Shown: positions 9,740 to 21,283 of the stretch, piece after piece
How the letters are laid out: each line of letters starts with the position of its first letter
Position numbering within the stretch: the first letter of the stretch is position 1
Source of the DNA: Eutreptiella sp. 'Long Island Sound 2002'
Taxonomy: Eukaryota; Euglenozoa; Euglenophyceae; Eutreptiales; Eutreptiaceae
DNA: 64,000 nucleotides
Reading direction: 5' to 3'
Assembly: GCA_964036045.1 (NCBI GenBank)
Contig: OZ038395.1
Coordinates: 8,590,047-8,654,046 of the forward strand
Made by a program: the position numbers and the translations under genes
The notes under the pieces: generated by a model
What the model was told of the DNA's origin: nothing
Seen by the model: the letters and a program-made list of their open reading frames with translations, nothing else
The model's database searches: none

Positions 9740-9946
9740 TCATGCACAACTGGAAACCCGTAGTGCATCTTGATAGTACTCCAAGTCGATGATCCCATCT
9801 CCCGCCATCCCAACCACCGTGGCAGGAACTCGCACGCCGTTGGAGCGGGTGCAGAACACCCGATCGCCAAGACTCAAATCCATGAAGAAAGTGTTTCTAA
9901 GAAATGAGGGGGGGGGTATGAAGTCCTGTAACATATGTGCAAGCAC
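9740..9946 (-). CDS. Short reading frame, possible SH3/Tudor-like fold
   Basis: This 68-residue frame contains LGDRVFCTRSNGVRVPATVV followed by GDGIIDLEYY. The alternation of strands and turns resembles small beta-barrel domains (Tudor or SH3-like) found in chromatin and transposon proteins. There is no independent evidence that it is translated. It sits inside the nested element at 9589-10200. Confidence 0.3.
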   Translation of the reverse strand: MLAHMLQDFIPPPSFLRNTFFMDLSLGDRVFCTRSNGVRVPATVVGMAGDGIIDLEYYQDALRVSSCA

Positions 9947-9971
9947 GATAGATCAATGTGTGCACACGAGC

Positions 9972-10077
9972 ATTGCGCCTTGCCATGCCTTGACACAACC
10001 ATGCTACGCCTTGCCATGCCTTGACCCAAACGTGCTACGCCTTGCCATGCCTTGACCCAAACGTGCTACGCCTTGCA
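9972..10077. repeat. 31-bp tandem repeat, about 3.4 copies
   Basis: Units contain TGCTACGCCTTGCCATGCCT and then TGACCCAAACG. The first copy is diverged and the last is partial. Confidence 0.85.
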
Positions 10078-10415
10078 AAACCTCCGCTAGGGGTCACCAT
10101 GATGCCCCTAGGGGCCCCTAGTATCTCAAAGTATGGGTCTCTAGTATGGCCAGACGCCCAAATAGTTGCACTGCGCGCGCACTGCGCTTAAGGCTCCCCC
10201 TTTATAAGCACCATCATGGCCCCCAACTTCAAAATCAAAGAAATCACCTCGGGTACAAGAAGGTCCATACCCATCCCAAATCAAAACATCTGCTGATGTC
10301 CCGGGGGCCAAGGGGCAAATCCATATAATGTTGCCCTATCAACAGCAACAGTCCACCGGTAGGGCACGGGTCACAAAAGATGCCCGGCGCGCGCCCGGCG
10401 CGCTAACGTTCCCCC

Positions 10416-11274
10416 TGTATCCCTGGGTTCTTGCAAGCCCAGCGCCTCCTGTTGATGCCTGAGCTAGGGGGTATGCCGATCCACTCGCACACCTGCTGCC
10501 CCTGTGCCGCCCGTTCCTCCACCAGCACTGGTGGGCTTCACCTACCGTCATTCCCAGCCTGCCTGTGCAATTTAGATGCGGCTCCGCACCACAAATGACG
10601 CTAGAATTGTAACACGGGGGCAGGGGGTTCCAGATGCCCAAATGCTGCACATCTGAGGCGTGCAGCATTGCCAGCGCGGCTCAGTGTTTTGCAGAACTGG
10701 ATTTGTGGGATCTGCGGGTCTTGGGTTCATTTAGAGGGGCCCAATGGATCAAGAGACAATTACCCTGGTAGCCAAGGAAATACTCAGGAAAAGTGGAGCA
10801 GAAGCTGCAGCTTTATGCAGCCATACCTCAACGATTCATGGGTAAGGGATTTCAAGCGGAGACAGGGCTGGGCCTGGAGGTCCACGGTCACCAACCAAGC
10901 CCGTAGTGATTTGGGCACCACTTACACCCGTGAATTCTATCCGCAAGGGCCAGCAAGGGGGGCTGCGGCGCGGTGAACCACCCGACCATGTTCCAGAGCA
11001 CCTCCAGCGTGGGGTCCGAGAACCCAGCCCAGCGCAACACGAGGCTGTCCGTGCCCCCTTGGACCGCCTTCACATGGCACGCCCCGGTGCACTGCGGCGG
11101 GGCAGGGAGATGCGTGGAGTGTGCTCCCTTTGTCCCATACAACAGGTTACACCCGACAGTTCTGGACCTGGGCTCAGGGTCCGTGGAGACTGGAGCATTT
11201 GTGGCGCACCCTCCAGCACGCAGGAAGCGCCCCCAAGGCTTGAAGCTGCAAAAACATCCTATTGCATCCTAACA
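10416..11274. other. No recognised gene; anonymous minus-strand frame at 10888-11142
   Basis: The stretch is mixed-composition DNA. The minus strand at 11142-10888 reads like protein (CHVKAVQGGTDSLVLRWAGF, then TLEVLWNMVGW), and its upstream extension to about 11270 is also fairly protein-like. I recognise no family and no splice structure, so I do not call a gene. Confidence 0.3.
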
Positions 11275-11530
11275 TGGCATACTTTCAAACGTCCCCAATC
11301 CTACCCCACTAGGGGGTACTGCAAAATCATTAAATCCGCCAAAAAAACCAACATAGCAAAAAGGGCTGAACGCTGCATAAACTGCATCAGCTCTCATCCC
11401 ACCCCACCTGGCCAACCCCAATCGATTCAGGACCCGAAAATACTTTTTTGGCTCAAAATTGGGGGGAAAAAAATCCATTGATACGTGATTCTTGTCCCAA
11501 CAAAGGCAGGGGGGATTATTCTTTTTTCAG
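11275..11530. repeat. Dispersed repeat (family also at 27340-27600)
   Basis: Shared blocks include CCAACATAGCA, GCATAAACTGCAT, TCGTCCCAC-like sequence and TTTTTCGGCTCAAAAT with small changes. Orientation is the same as the 27.3-kb copy. Confidence 0.7.
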
Positions 11531-13059
11531 CACCTTCCCCCCAACCTCAACCCCAACCCCAAACCTGCCGCTAGAGTCACCACCATAGTTGGGATTAATT
11601 GGAGCTGGGTCCCACTGTGGCTCCTACCAATCCCGATCTAACCGGACCCTCAGCCCAAAAGAGGCTCTTCGCCGCTATCGGCCTGTCAAAGGTGCCCTCC
11701 TAACAGCATTGGGTATTTGCTGTGCTCACATTTTTTAATCCACCGTACGGGGTCATGGCTAATAGGTCCGCCTGTTCCCTTTGATCACGGCGCCTGCCAT
11801 GTCGACCGCAGGTCCAAGCAGGGAAATCGCAACAGAGTCCCTGGCAAAGAACAACCTTCTGAACCGCCCTTGCTCACATCCCACCGCAACGAGCACTGAA
11901 ACACAGCAGCGTCCCATGGTGCACGACACGTGCAGTGCAGCGGTCAGAGTGGTCTCGCAGATTTGTTGGGGACAGATTGTGCGGCACAGAAACTAATGCA
12001 CAACATCAGTTTGAGCAGCTGTCTGTGTCTGCGTCAGCGCATTGGATCACAGAACTTGGGTGCTCCGCTGCAAACAGCTTTTGCATTCAATCGATTCGCA
12101 ATCTTTATGTTGTTTTTTTTTACATCGGGAGTGGGCTGCATGGACATGAACGTGGCCGCACCAAAAGTCGCTGCAAGCTGTACATGGGCATTCTGCATGC
12201 GAGCCAAACAACATGGGTCCAGTCCCTTGGGCGGCAAATGGCTGTAAACAGGCAACAAAACGACTGTCAATATCGTAACACAGTCGGAAACAGAAACGAC
12301 ACGCGGACAGCCACATAACTCAGTATCGCGCGACATGTGCAGATACGAAAATAAACAGCCACAAGATGTCGACTTGGAATGGGGATGATTGCCGACTGAG
12401 CTCATGAGGGTGTGCCCAGCGGGTAAAAGGGTCAGCAGTCCGCAAGAATGAGCACAATTCGCAACACGACCGAAGCGTCAACGAGACCCATTTCCACTAG
12501 TCGCTTTCCCATCCTTCAATGCCTCCAGAAGCTGTGAGAACAGTATGCAGTGGGCAGCATTCAAAGGAGACCAGCCTGCGCCCTCTGCAAACAGGTCCGC
12601 ACAACGATGCCCGCTGGCGCAAGCGCCCAAGAACAACCCACTTACCCTTCATCAACTTAGATTGCGCCCACTGAACCCTTGCAGCACTAACTGAGCACCG
12701 CGTCGGCGGTACCCCACAAACTACACGCCGTCCCCCACCGTTTTGGATGGCAGGGCCAGTGACGGACGGGGCAGTGGCACAAATATCCCTGCGCATGCGG
12801 GGTGCCCGCGCCGATCGTCAGTCTCGAGGGCTTCCTTCACAAAACCCGAAGCAATGAGCAGTAGTCGCTGCCGCCTTCTCTTTCCCACGTGTGGGGGGTA
12901 CCGTCCCTTGATGGCAGCCTCCTATAATACAATCCTAGCCCATACCGCTCTGTGATGCCCACAGCGACTGATTTGCCCTAGAAAAATGTACTGCCTGAGA
13001 AAAGTGCAACGTTCCGAACGTTTCGGCACCTTCCAGCAATTCCGGTCCATTCCTGATGC
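11531..13059. other. No recognised gene
   Basis: I see no convincing coding region, RNA gene or transposon end here. Short open frames on both strands lack conserved motifs. Confidence 0.5.
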
Positions 13060-13775
13060 TAGCGTCCCTTTTAACGGACGGTTACGGACGCCCCCAAAAT
13101 CTGAAACGGACGCAAACGGCCGCACCCCAAAACCAGAACGGACCCAAACAGACACACCCCAAAGGGCATGCCCACTTACTGCCCGATGCCTTCTCCAATT
13201 GCCACTGCAAACAGTCTGTGGTACTCCTGGTTGTCTCCTTGTTCCTCTTGGGTTGTGCTGTCCCCTCCTCAGCAGGCTCAACAGTAGACATCAGAAGACA
13301 AAGTGAAGAAAACAAAGCTCAGCAAAGCACTGTGTGCCCATGCGCAGTGGTGATTCAATGGGGCCATTCTCAGGAATCGAAATGGAGATCCTTTGAATCA
13401 GAGATGCACCGTTGAACCACTAGAGTACTGGCCATCTCTGAAAAGTCGCTGCTCAGGGATGCAATCAATATTTTGGTCCGATATTTTTTTCCCAAAAAAG
13501 CCCAACCCAATTTTCAGTGCGCTGCGGTATGCTGCAGCATGCTTCAAAACCCGCACCAACAGGCCCCCAAAAACAGGTGCTGCAGCATGCTGCGGCATGC
13601 TCAACCGTTGGTGCTTGGTTGCCGGCAATTATTTCAGTAATGGGGTACGCAATGCAAACACGAACGCAAAACGGACGCAAACGGACGCACCCTGAAACTA
13701 AAACGGACGCAAACGGACGCTCCCCCAAATCAAAACGGACGCACACGGACGGGCACCCAGACCAAAACGGACGCT
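13060..13775. repeat. Two clusters of an ACGGACGC-containing repeat
   Basis: Clusters at about 13065-13165 and 13660-13775 contain many AAACGGACGCAAACGG-type units spaced by roughly 30 bp. The intervening 500 bp has TGCTGCAGCATGC palindromic motifs and no recognised gene. Confidence 0.7.
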
Positions 13776-14588
13776 AGCATCAGGTATGTTCCGGTCGCCG
13801 GAACGAGTGGGGCACGATCCGGCGATTCCGGTCGCCGCAACGCGGGGGTGGGGGGGGTTGGCAATGCTGCAGGTTGGAGCCCTTTCTTTGGCATTACACT
13901 GAAGCTCGGGTGACTCAATTGACCTCCACAAAAATTGGACTCGGTACGACTGGGCCGAACGCAAATGGGGGAAGTAAAGGGGCCCAGTCGGAACCGACTC
14001 TCGCGCGGCTCCACACGCAACCCTCAAAGAAGACCTGCACTGTGACTCCATGCCGCGACTCCATACCGCAACACAGGGGCGCGACTCTATGCCGCGACTC
14101 CACGCCGCGCATCTAATTGCGGCTCCATATCGCGACCCCGCACATGACTGCTCAGACCACAACTCCTCCGTACCGCGACCCTACACCCAGAATCTGTACC
14201 GCGACGCGACACCGGGACTCGGGAACGCGACTCCACAGCTGGACAGCCGTTCCGCCCCCGAGACCAAGTGGTGACCGGTGCTGTCGGAGGGAAAAGGACG
14301 AGCCGGGTTCGGGTGCGGGAACAAAGCTCGGGATTCAGGCGCATACGCTCTGCAGGCGGGGCCTGAGCTGGGGCGGCTGGGGCTTGGGCCGGGGCCGGAG
14401 CGGGCGTCCCGCCGAACAGCGCCGGGATGCCCCCCTGAGGCAGGAAGGGACGGCGGCGTCTTCGGGAAGGGACGGCGTGCACGGACCTTCCGCGAGGCGG
14501 ACCACGAGGCAAGAGCGGGGAAATGGCTTTCCAGGGGGCGTTGGGGGGCGTCGTTATGTGCGGGTGTGGCTCCGAAGATCACGCACGA
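13776..14588. other. No recognised gene; CGCGACTC-type short repeats
   Basis: Around 14045-14230 the motif GCGACTCC or CGCGACTC recurs about ten times at irregular spacing. Open frames through it reflect this composition. No gene is recognised. Confidence 0.5.
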
Positions 14589-14874
14589 CCGATATTCACG
14601 GATGGACCTTTCATGGCGTGTGCCCGTTCGTTTCCGTGCAGCATCGACTTGGAATTATTTGGGCAATGAAATCAATCGAGACAAACTCTTTTCGTCATCC
14701 ACTCTGATTGTGCCTTGTCCACGGTACGCCTCCAAGCCCCCGCGTTCCCCCTCGTTCCGCCTCTCACCTCCCACTCTGTCCTCTTCCCCAACTGCTTCCC
14801 GTTGCATTATGAAGGGTCAATGGTCCCCGTGTGCACCCTGCACACGCCATGAAAGGTCCATCCGTGAATATCGG
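14589..14874. repeat. 35-bp perfect inverted repeat, arms 216 bp apart
   Basis: The arm at 14589-14623 (starting CCGATATTCACGGATGGACC) is the exact reverse complement of 14840-14874. This could be a foldback element or a MITE terminus. No clear target duplication was seen. Confidence 0.85.
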
Positions 14875-15143
14875 TGCCCCAAATGTGATATGGCACGCCG
14901 GCGAATGTTTGGGAAAGGCAGCCTCTAGAGCTACGGCTGTTTGCCATGGCAACGTGCCCTCCCTAATGCAGAGCACATGCTGCAGGTGATTGCCCCAACT
15001 TCAGCATCCACTTGGGATTATTTGGGCAAGGGATCAATCGAAACAAAACTCTGTTCGTCATCCACTCTGATTGTGCCTTTTCCACGGTATGGCTCCAAGC
15101 CCCCACCTCCCACTCATCTCCCACTCTCTCCTCTTCCCCAACT
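14640..15143. repeat. Direct duplication of about 150 bp (14640-14795 and 14998-15143)
   Basis: Both copies share TTGGAATTATTTGGGCAA-like sequence, then CGTCATCCACTCTGATTGTG and CCTCTTCCCCAACT, with scattered changes. The first copy lies inside the 35-bp inverted repeat above and the second outside it. Confidence 0.8.
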
Positions 15144-15149
15144 TTCGCT

Positions 15150-17470
15150 GACGGTACAGTAACTACTCCGGACCGGTTTGCCAACCCTAAAACCCCTCAT
15201 TTCCTACGTCACGCGTGACCAAAATCCGTAAGACTTAACAAAAAAAAATTGGCACGCGGGAGGTCACGCAGCGCCGGGCCAGAAAACGGGTTGGGAGTGC
15301 GGTATGAAAATAGTACGGTGAACCAACAGCGATCGATTGTCAATGGCACCGCATGGCGGTTGGTGGTTAACCGCCGTTGTCAATGCGTAGTGGACGAGAA
15401 GATGTCGCTGCCTCCAGTGAAATGGCCACGAGCCAAAAATCTGACCGCCTACTGATGCGGAACAGCCCCAACCAACACTGCGAGAGCATAACTTGTGCGC
15501 CCCATGTCCGAGAGAACCTCCCACCAAAACCCTAGTGCTGGCATGACAGGACTAAGGGCTACATACTTGCGCTGCGGGAGCCGCTGGGGCCTGAGGTGCG
15601 GGAGCTTGTGGGGCCGGTGCTGGCGCGCCACCGCCCGCAGTGACTGAAACAACACGCAAATACGCGACACGGCGTGTTCCGCAACCCACAGCGGTGTTGG
15701 AGAGCCATTCGCGCTCCAAGTTGGGTGGAGGATGAAGGAGGGTAACGAGTGGGCGCCTCGGATGAGAAGGGGCAAATAGCTGCATTAGTTGGCTGCCTCC
15801 AAGGTTCACATTCTTCCCCCAACGCCACGTAATTCCCGCATCCGTGGAGCACCCCAAACTTCACGGTCCGAGAATGACGAAAGGAATGCCAGGGGACTGG
15901 ATGCCGCGGCGGGGGCAGGACACCGCAATCGATCGAGTCTCACCGACGGACTTGTAGACCCCCCGCCTCAACATCAGTTTGGCACCCCCAACCCCACCCC
16001 CGGGCCGCATGCGCGGTAGGGACCGCGTCGCCCGCCTCCTCCCCGAGGTACTTGGGTCCTCCACACGGAGAGTTATGGTAAATTTTGGTGGGCCTCGGGG
16101 GAGCAGAGTCCACAAAAGTTTGGACCATGTCCATGGCCACCAGTGTCACAATTGGTCAAGTCGCACGGCATGTTCGCACAATCCACACAATCCACCCTAC
16201 AAGATCCGCCCAGTCACTCCATCGAAGGAGGAGGCACAGCGAGAAGAACCAAGTGGTGACACGCCACCATGCTCGGGCAGATTTTTAAGCAACTAAAATC
16301 CTCAACACCATCCACCCCTACCCTCGCCTTCACACCCCAAGGAGGGAGGGCATACGGAGGCGCATTTGGCGTGTGCTACCAGATTGCAAGTTCTTCTGCG
16401 TGCCTGTTTGGCCATCGATCGTGAAGCCATAGTGTCCCGCCAGCTTGAATTTGTTCATGCCCCTACACATGCCGCCACAAGGTCCCAACCTTTAAAGCCC
16501 ATCACCACATGTACCAACGAACGGTTGCTCTTGAGCAACCTCACAAGCACCCCGACGTGCTTTCCCGACCGTTTGAATGATGATTGATTTGCATCTGCCA
16601 AGACCACCGCGACGGAGTGTCTCACTTGACCCATGCGCAAATCGTTTGCCCTCCATGCCGCCGTGTCCCTCGTCGACTGCTGTTACAAAGCTCACCATCC
16701 CCCGATGTTGGGACCCCCCGATGCATCATTTCACTATCCAATCCACGAACTCATTTGCATTTGATCTTATTGCAGCTGACGTATCAAACTTTTCACCTTG
16801 GCAGCTTCGCGCTCGCCAACGTTCGAAACAAGTTCTAATTGGCATTCCCCGTTGACAAAGGCAAAACAGGGTGCGTTCTTTCGTCGCCAATAAGGGGCCT
16901 TGAGCAACATGGGATCGCCCGAGCGTGTTGCAAACAGCTGTTGCCCCCTCATGTAAACTATAGGGACTTCTTGTCAACAAAAGTTTGTTCGGATGAACTC
17001 CAATTCGTTCGTTTCCTTCCACAATCGGTGTACATCCACGTCACCTTAACAATCTTAAACATTCACCGGGGTAACACCCAAATCGTAAAATAAGCACGAT
17101 TCAACATCAGCACGATGGCCCATAATACCACCCCCATCGGTAGAAAACTCTACACCGTGCAAACTCTAGAGTGTTAACCCTGAGCCATCCTTGCAATACC
17201 CCCACCCAATAGGTTTGATGGATTCTAGCTTCCTCTACCAAAACAAACGGAAGGTAACTACAGCCTCGAGGAGATCACTCATATGCCACACGGATTACCC
17301 CCGCGTCACACGGACTAACACCGACAAACCTGATGTGCATGATGTGGCACGTAGCACACTGACAAACATGACCAACCGTGCTTTCTCAACAAACTACGTT
17401 GCAATGCCAATGAAATTCCACCAACCATTGCACTCCACAATACGTAAGGAAAGACAAGCGCACACCGAGA
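15150..17470. other. No recognised gene
   Basis: Open frames here are short and lack motifs. There is no strong repeat structure apart from GC-rich patches around 15560-15650. Confidence 0.5.
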
Positions 17471-17580
17471 AATGGCCTCACAAATGTTCGAATTCAATTC
17501 TGGCGCATAGTTGTGCCAGTTGCCATCCTCTTGCGCATACCATTGCCACTGGAAAATGAATGGTAGCTTGCGAGCATAAC
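17471..17580 (-). pseudogene. Possible WWE-domain fragment
   Basis: The minus strand encodes WQWYAQEDGNWHNYAPELNS and then an I-C-E-A-I stretch. The spacing W-x-W ... G-x-W-x2-Y ... E fits the first half of a WWE domain, which binds ADP-ribose polymers and occurs in PARPs and ubiquitin ligases. The second half does not continue clearly in any frame, so it may be an exon or a relic. The reading frame runs 17806-17315. Confidence 0.3.
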
Positions 17581-17599
17581 CAACGCCACAAAAGCAAAA

Positions 17600-19295
17600 A
17601 GATGATGTATCACAAGCTCGTGAAGAACATGAGATAGGTGTATTCGTGCAACGTAACTCAAGTGCGGGAAAACGGTTGCGTTTTTCCACAGTCCTTCGAG
17701 GGCAAATGGCCAAATCATCCTCACCAATGCGATAGCTCGCACAAGCGCAGAAAGCAAACAAGGTGGTCACATAAGTACGATCACGAACTCCTCCAAACAA
17801 AATCACATGGATGGGGGCTTGAGCATTGTGTCAATCGCGTACTACCTGCATTTCCGCTTTAGTCGTGCAAGCAAATCCTAAAAAAGAAAGGAGCAAAAGA
17901 GGAATGCTTCGTAGACGCAAGAAGAAGGGGCATATGCGCACTAGCAAACAAAGCACTCCTCAATGATTGGACATCCACAAAGGCTATGATCAAGGAAAAG
18001 TGCATCGTATTAGCTCTTTCTTGCTTCGCCCTTGCTTTTGTTGCTTTGTTCCACAATTCCAAGTTATGCATGAACATAAACACACATGCCATTCGACCAT
18101 TCGAGATCACCCGTTGAGCGGTTGTTCTTATAACACCGCACTTGCTTGCCTTCATTGCCAACTTAAACCGACGATACACAACCTCAAGTCCCCACATCGG
18201 CGAAAGGAGAGTGTATGTGAGGCACACAATGTGCACAACATAGCAAAAGACAAGCAAGGCACACAACAAGCTCAACAATGCATTATCACCATGTGTGCAA
18301 AATGCATGGTGTCTTTTGTGTTGTCTCACCGCTGCTTTGTTGTTCACGCTACTCACTCGCTACCCAGCACCTTCACCGGAGTCCTTCATGCGACAGTTGT
18401 AGAGCATTAGTTTATGCTCCGCAAAATTGAAATGATGCTTGTGCACATGATATGTGTCGCAAAAGAAGATTGACGAGAGCAACGAGTGCACAAGACAAAT
18501 TCTCAAACTCAAACACTCTAGCTGCCATGTACTCTCCAAGGCTCTCGGTTTCAATGTCTTGGCTCAAAATGAACGCACTCTCTTATAGCACATCTAAAAC
18601 GAACATCTAAACAAGCACATGCACATATATCCTATGGGGTATATCTACACTCGAACCGCCTGACCCAACCTGAGCGGGGGGGGCGTTGCCATTGGGCACA
18701 ACACCACTTTCTGAGTGTCTATTTTTTTTTCGGCGTGTTCGCCTAGTGTTCTTTCGGCTTTCGCTTTGTCACTTGTGTGCCGTGCTTCTGCCGTCGGAAC
18801 CGTGCACCCGTCGACGTAACAAGAGCATACCTACGTGTGGGTCAGTGTTGGGGCGTTGGCTGCATGTGTGTGTCACGTCAGAAACGGACGCCGCATACCG
18901 CGCTCCTTTGAGCCCGAACCTTTGATGTTCCGTTTGCCATCTACCGAATATTCGTACCGTTGTGCATGTCCATCCATGAAATCAAGACAACCGCAATCGC
19001 GCCCAACACACAATGTCGCAATTTAATGCTTTTTGTGTCTCGTTCCTTTGTGTTTTTGTGATATAGCGATGGAGGGGATATTCACTTAAACCAGTGGTGG
19101 TATAACTAGGTCCTCACTTGTACAAACTGATACCTATTTGGGAATTTGTGATAATAAGATGGTCAAGCAATTTGTTGGTATTGCCAAACTTGCATCGGAC
19201 AGGTGCTCTCCAAAACTCTATCAATATCTTCCCTCGAACGGGGCCGTAAAATGTAGCATTACAAGTGACCAACACAAAATGGCTTGGTGATGGAT
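17600..19295. other. No recognised gene
   Basis: A minus-strand frame at 18356-17859 (165 codons) contains a plausible helical stretch but no motif I know. The rest is AT-richer DNA without a recognised gene. Confidence 0.4.
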
Positions 19296-19297
19296 TG

Positions 19298-19375
19298 GCC
19301 CACAGATGGGCCACGTTGGCTCAAGGATGGGCCACGTTGGCTAAAGGATGGGCAAGTTGGCCCATACATGGGCAG
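19298..19375. repeat. Short tandem repeat of GGATGGGCCACGTTGGC units
   Basis: About three to four units of roughly 21 bp lie in tandem, with the last units diverging. Confidence 0.75.
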
Positions 19376-20640
19376 CCCAAGTATGGACAAAGTTTGCAAA
19401 ATCGTTGAGCAAGCACCGACTCCATCTTGGAAGACAAGCAAAAAAATAGGCACGAATGGAACATACGGCCACAATCCATTGTCGCAAAGCATTCACAAAC
19501 AAAGCAAGACTTTTACAAGATGTCACAATGCTTCCATCCACATGCCACTCGAAAAAAATTACCATCTTTTCAACCACTATTTCCATGATTTCATCTACAA
19601 CCAATAACCATCCATCGCTGCACATTTGGTCTGGTTGCCACTCGAGTGAACAGACTGGGGATTCCAAAAGATTTGGCAGCAACTTCACTAGACGGGGGTA
19701 CTGGTAACTGGGGGAGAAAAATTCCTAAAAAAAGGGAGATTTTGGAGGATAAAAAGGGAGATTTGGATCTATAAATTGGAAGGATTTGGGATGCAAGGAG
19801 AGGGTGATATCCAATGTGGGGAAGGGATTTGGATGGGAAAATCCTATAAATTAAATGGATGCGGGATGCTTATGGGTGCATGAGGGATGTCAAATCCGAC
19901 TTGGGGAAGGGATTTGGATGGTTGGTTCAACAATTTTCGGAGACGAGATGTGTATCTGTCTGCCAAGCGGTGGCCAATGCCCGGTAGGGATTCACCACCA
20001 ACAGCATGACCAACCACCTCTTCCACTAATTGAATAGTAAAACCCACTTCGTGGGTTAACAAAAAATTAAAATAGTGGCTAGCCTTATGATCCAGCTTTG
20101 CCATACCCGACAAACTCTCATGCCCATTCTCGCACTCATACTAATGGAGTTGAGCAACAGAACCCGATCGACATCAAAGATGCGGCGGGTGTCTGTCGAC
20201 CAACTCCTTTAGGAGTTTGGCAGCATGGGCTTGTCACATTCCGTACACCGCAAAACGCTGTCTATTTGCAGCTGCGGGTGGAAAAAGACGTGGGCCGCCA
20301 AAACAATTCCAGTGTCTGTGGGGGATTCCGTGGTATGGTGGGGTAGATCGGTTGCGGGGGATGATCGCCATATTGCTTGCGCGTTGCATGCCAATACTTC
20401 TTCAAGTCGCCCTCAAGATCGGGGCACTTCTTCTTCCCCTTCTTGGGACGAGCCGAAACGGTGGTCACCAAAAGCAACAACAACAGTATGCGTTGATAAA
20501 ACTTCATGTGTTACAAAGGACAGATTGGGAGAGAATCGGGGTGGTGAATCACAAATCTAAGTTGTAATTGGGAACGTTCGGTGTTGCAATTTGCGTGTCG
20601 TAAAGCAATTTCAACGATTTTCATGATTATCCAATGCCGC
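19376..20640. other. No recognised gene; purine-rich stretch at 19700-19930
   Basis: The 19700-19930 part is G/A-rich with GGGAGATTT and GGGATTTGGATG repeats. Nothing else could be supported. Confidence 0.5.
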
Positions 20641-20659
20641 AAGCCACATTCAATTCCCA

Positions 20660-20719
20660 TGCCCGCCCGGGGCATACGGACCACAACTGTATGTGTGGTC
20701 CGTATGCCCCGGGCGGGCA
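20660..20719. repeat. 26-bp perfect hairpin with 8-base loop
   Basis: The left arm 20660-20685 is the exact complement of 20694-20719. Pairing continues imperfectly outward to about 20645 and 20735, giving a stem of some 40 bp. The flank holds GGGATTCAATCCC, which resembles a tRNA B-box on the minus strand, but no cloverleaf could be drawn. Confidence 0.9.
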
Positions 20720-20799
20720 CGGGATTCAATCCCGCTTGTGTACAATACACACATGATTGGGTAACCTATATACGTGTAAATACAGTAAGGCAGTTCAGG

Positions 20800-20875
20800 T
20801 GGGAGTATGGTTCCGCTGAGCTTACCTCTAAAATGGAGTGTAGCTCAAAAGGTAAACGGAACCATACTCACGTGC
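20800..20875. repeat. Inverted repeat around GTATGGTTCCG
   Basis: GTATGGTTCCG on the left pairs with CGGAACCATAC on the right, and inner AGCTTACC and GGTAA-type bases can extend the stem. It lies 80 bp from the stronger hairpin. Confidence 0.6.
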
Positions 20876-21283
20876 GTTCCCCTGTAAAACGCACTGCCAC
20901 CCAAAGGCGAATCGGGGCTTGAATTGACAGTATCATCCCCAACCACGATCCCGAAACGCGTCCAGCATCAACCAACTTTTGGAAATCTCAACCTCGGATC
21001 ATTGCTTAGCGTTCCTTAGCGTTGCTTAGAAAGGTAACCTTATCACAAGTCAAAGTCAAGCTTCCACGAACATTTCCTCACCTCCATTGGATTGAGATGT
21101 TATACTCTTAAATGCAATTTCTGCAGCACAATGAAACTGGAACCAAAAATCAACCTGACTGTATTGCGATTCATCAAATAATCAATTTATTAACTGCGGA
21201 TGCGACAAATGCATTACATAATTCAACAGAACATTTCTGATCGTCTTTTTTTCATCATTTTTTGTCCGTTACCACAGCCCTTA

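Larger units (their letters stand above)
9589..10200. mobile_element. Nested 612-bp Harbinger-family element, TTT target duplication
   Basis: It starts GGGGGAATCTTTGCACTGC and ends GCTTAAGGCTCCCCC, flanked by TTT on both sides (9586-9588 and 10201-10203). Inside are a short minus-strand reading frame (9740-9946) and a 31-bp tandem array. Sequences near both ends recur in the element at 54884-55588. Confidence 0.75.
9290..10345 (-). pseudogene. Harbinger transposase relic, split by a nested element
   Basis: Segments 9317-9588 and 10201-10345 align with 160-570 and 585-725 in the first transposase copy. Shared blocks include the cysteine-rich tail, the AATGCGTGCCCTAT region and the stretch around AAACATCTGCTGATGTCCC. 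The nested element at 9589-10200 interrupts it; deleting that element and one TTT copy restores the alignment. No intact frame remains. Confidence 0.65.
9120..10415. mobile_element. PIF/Harbinger-like element (relic) with GGGGG/CCCCC ends and TGT target duplication
   Basis: The element starts GGGGGAATGTT at 9120 and ends AACGTTCCCCC at 10415. It is flanked by TGT at 9117-9119 and 10416-10418. GC-rich subterminal blocks (CCCGGCGCGC) lie just inside both ends. The interior holds a minus-strand transposase relic related to the copy at 72-722. A second element (9589-10200) is nested in it. The first 190 bp and last 60 bp match, inverted, the 339-bp element at 41175-41513. Confidence 0.75.
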
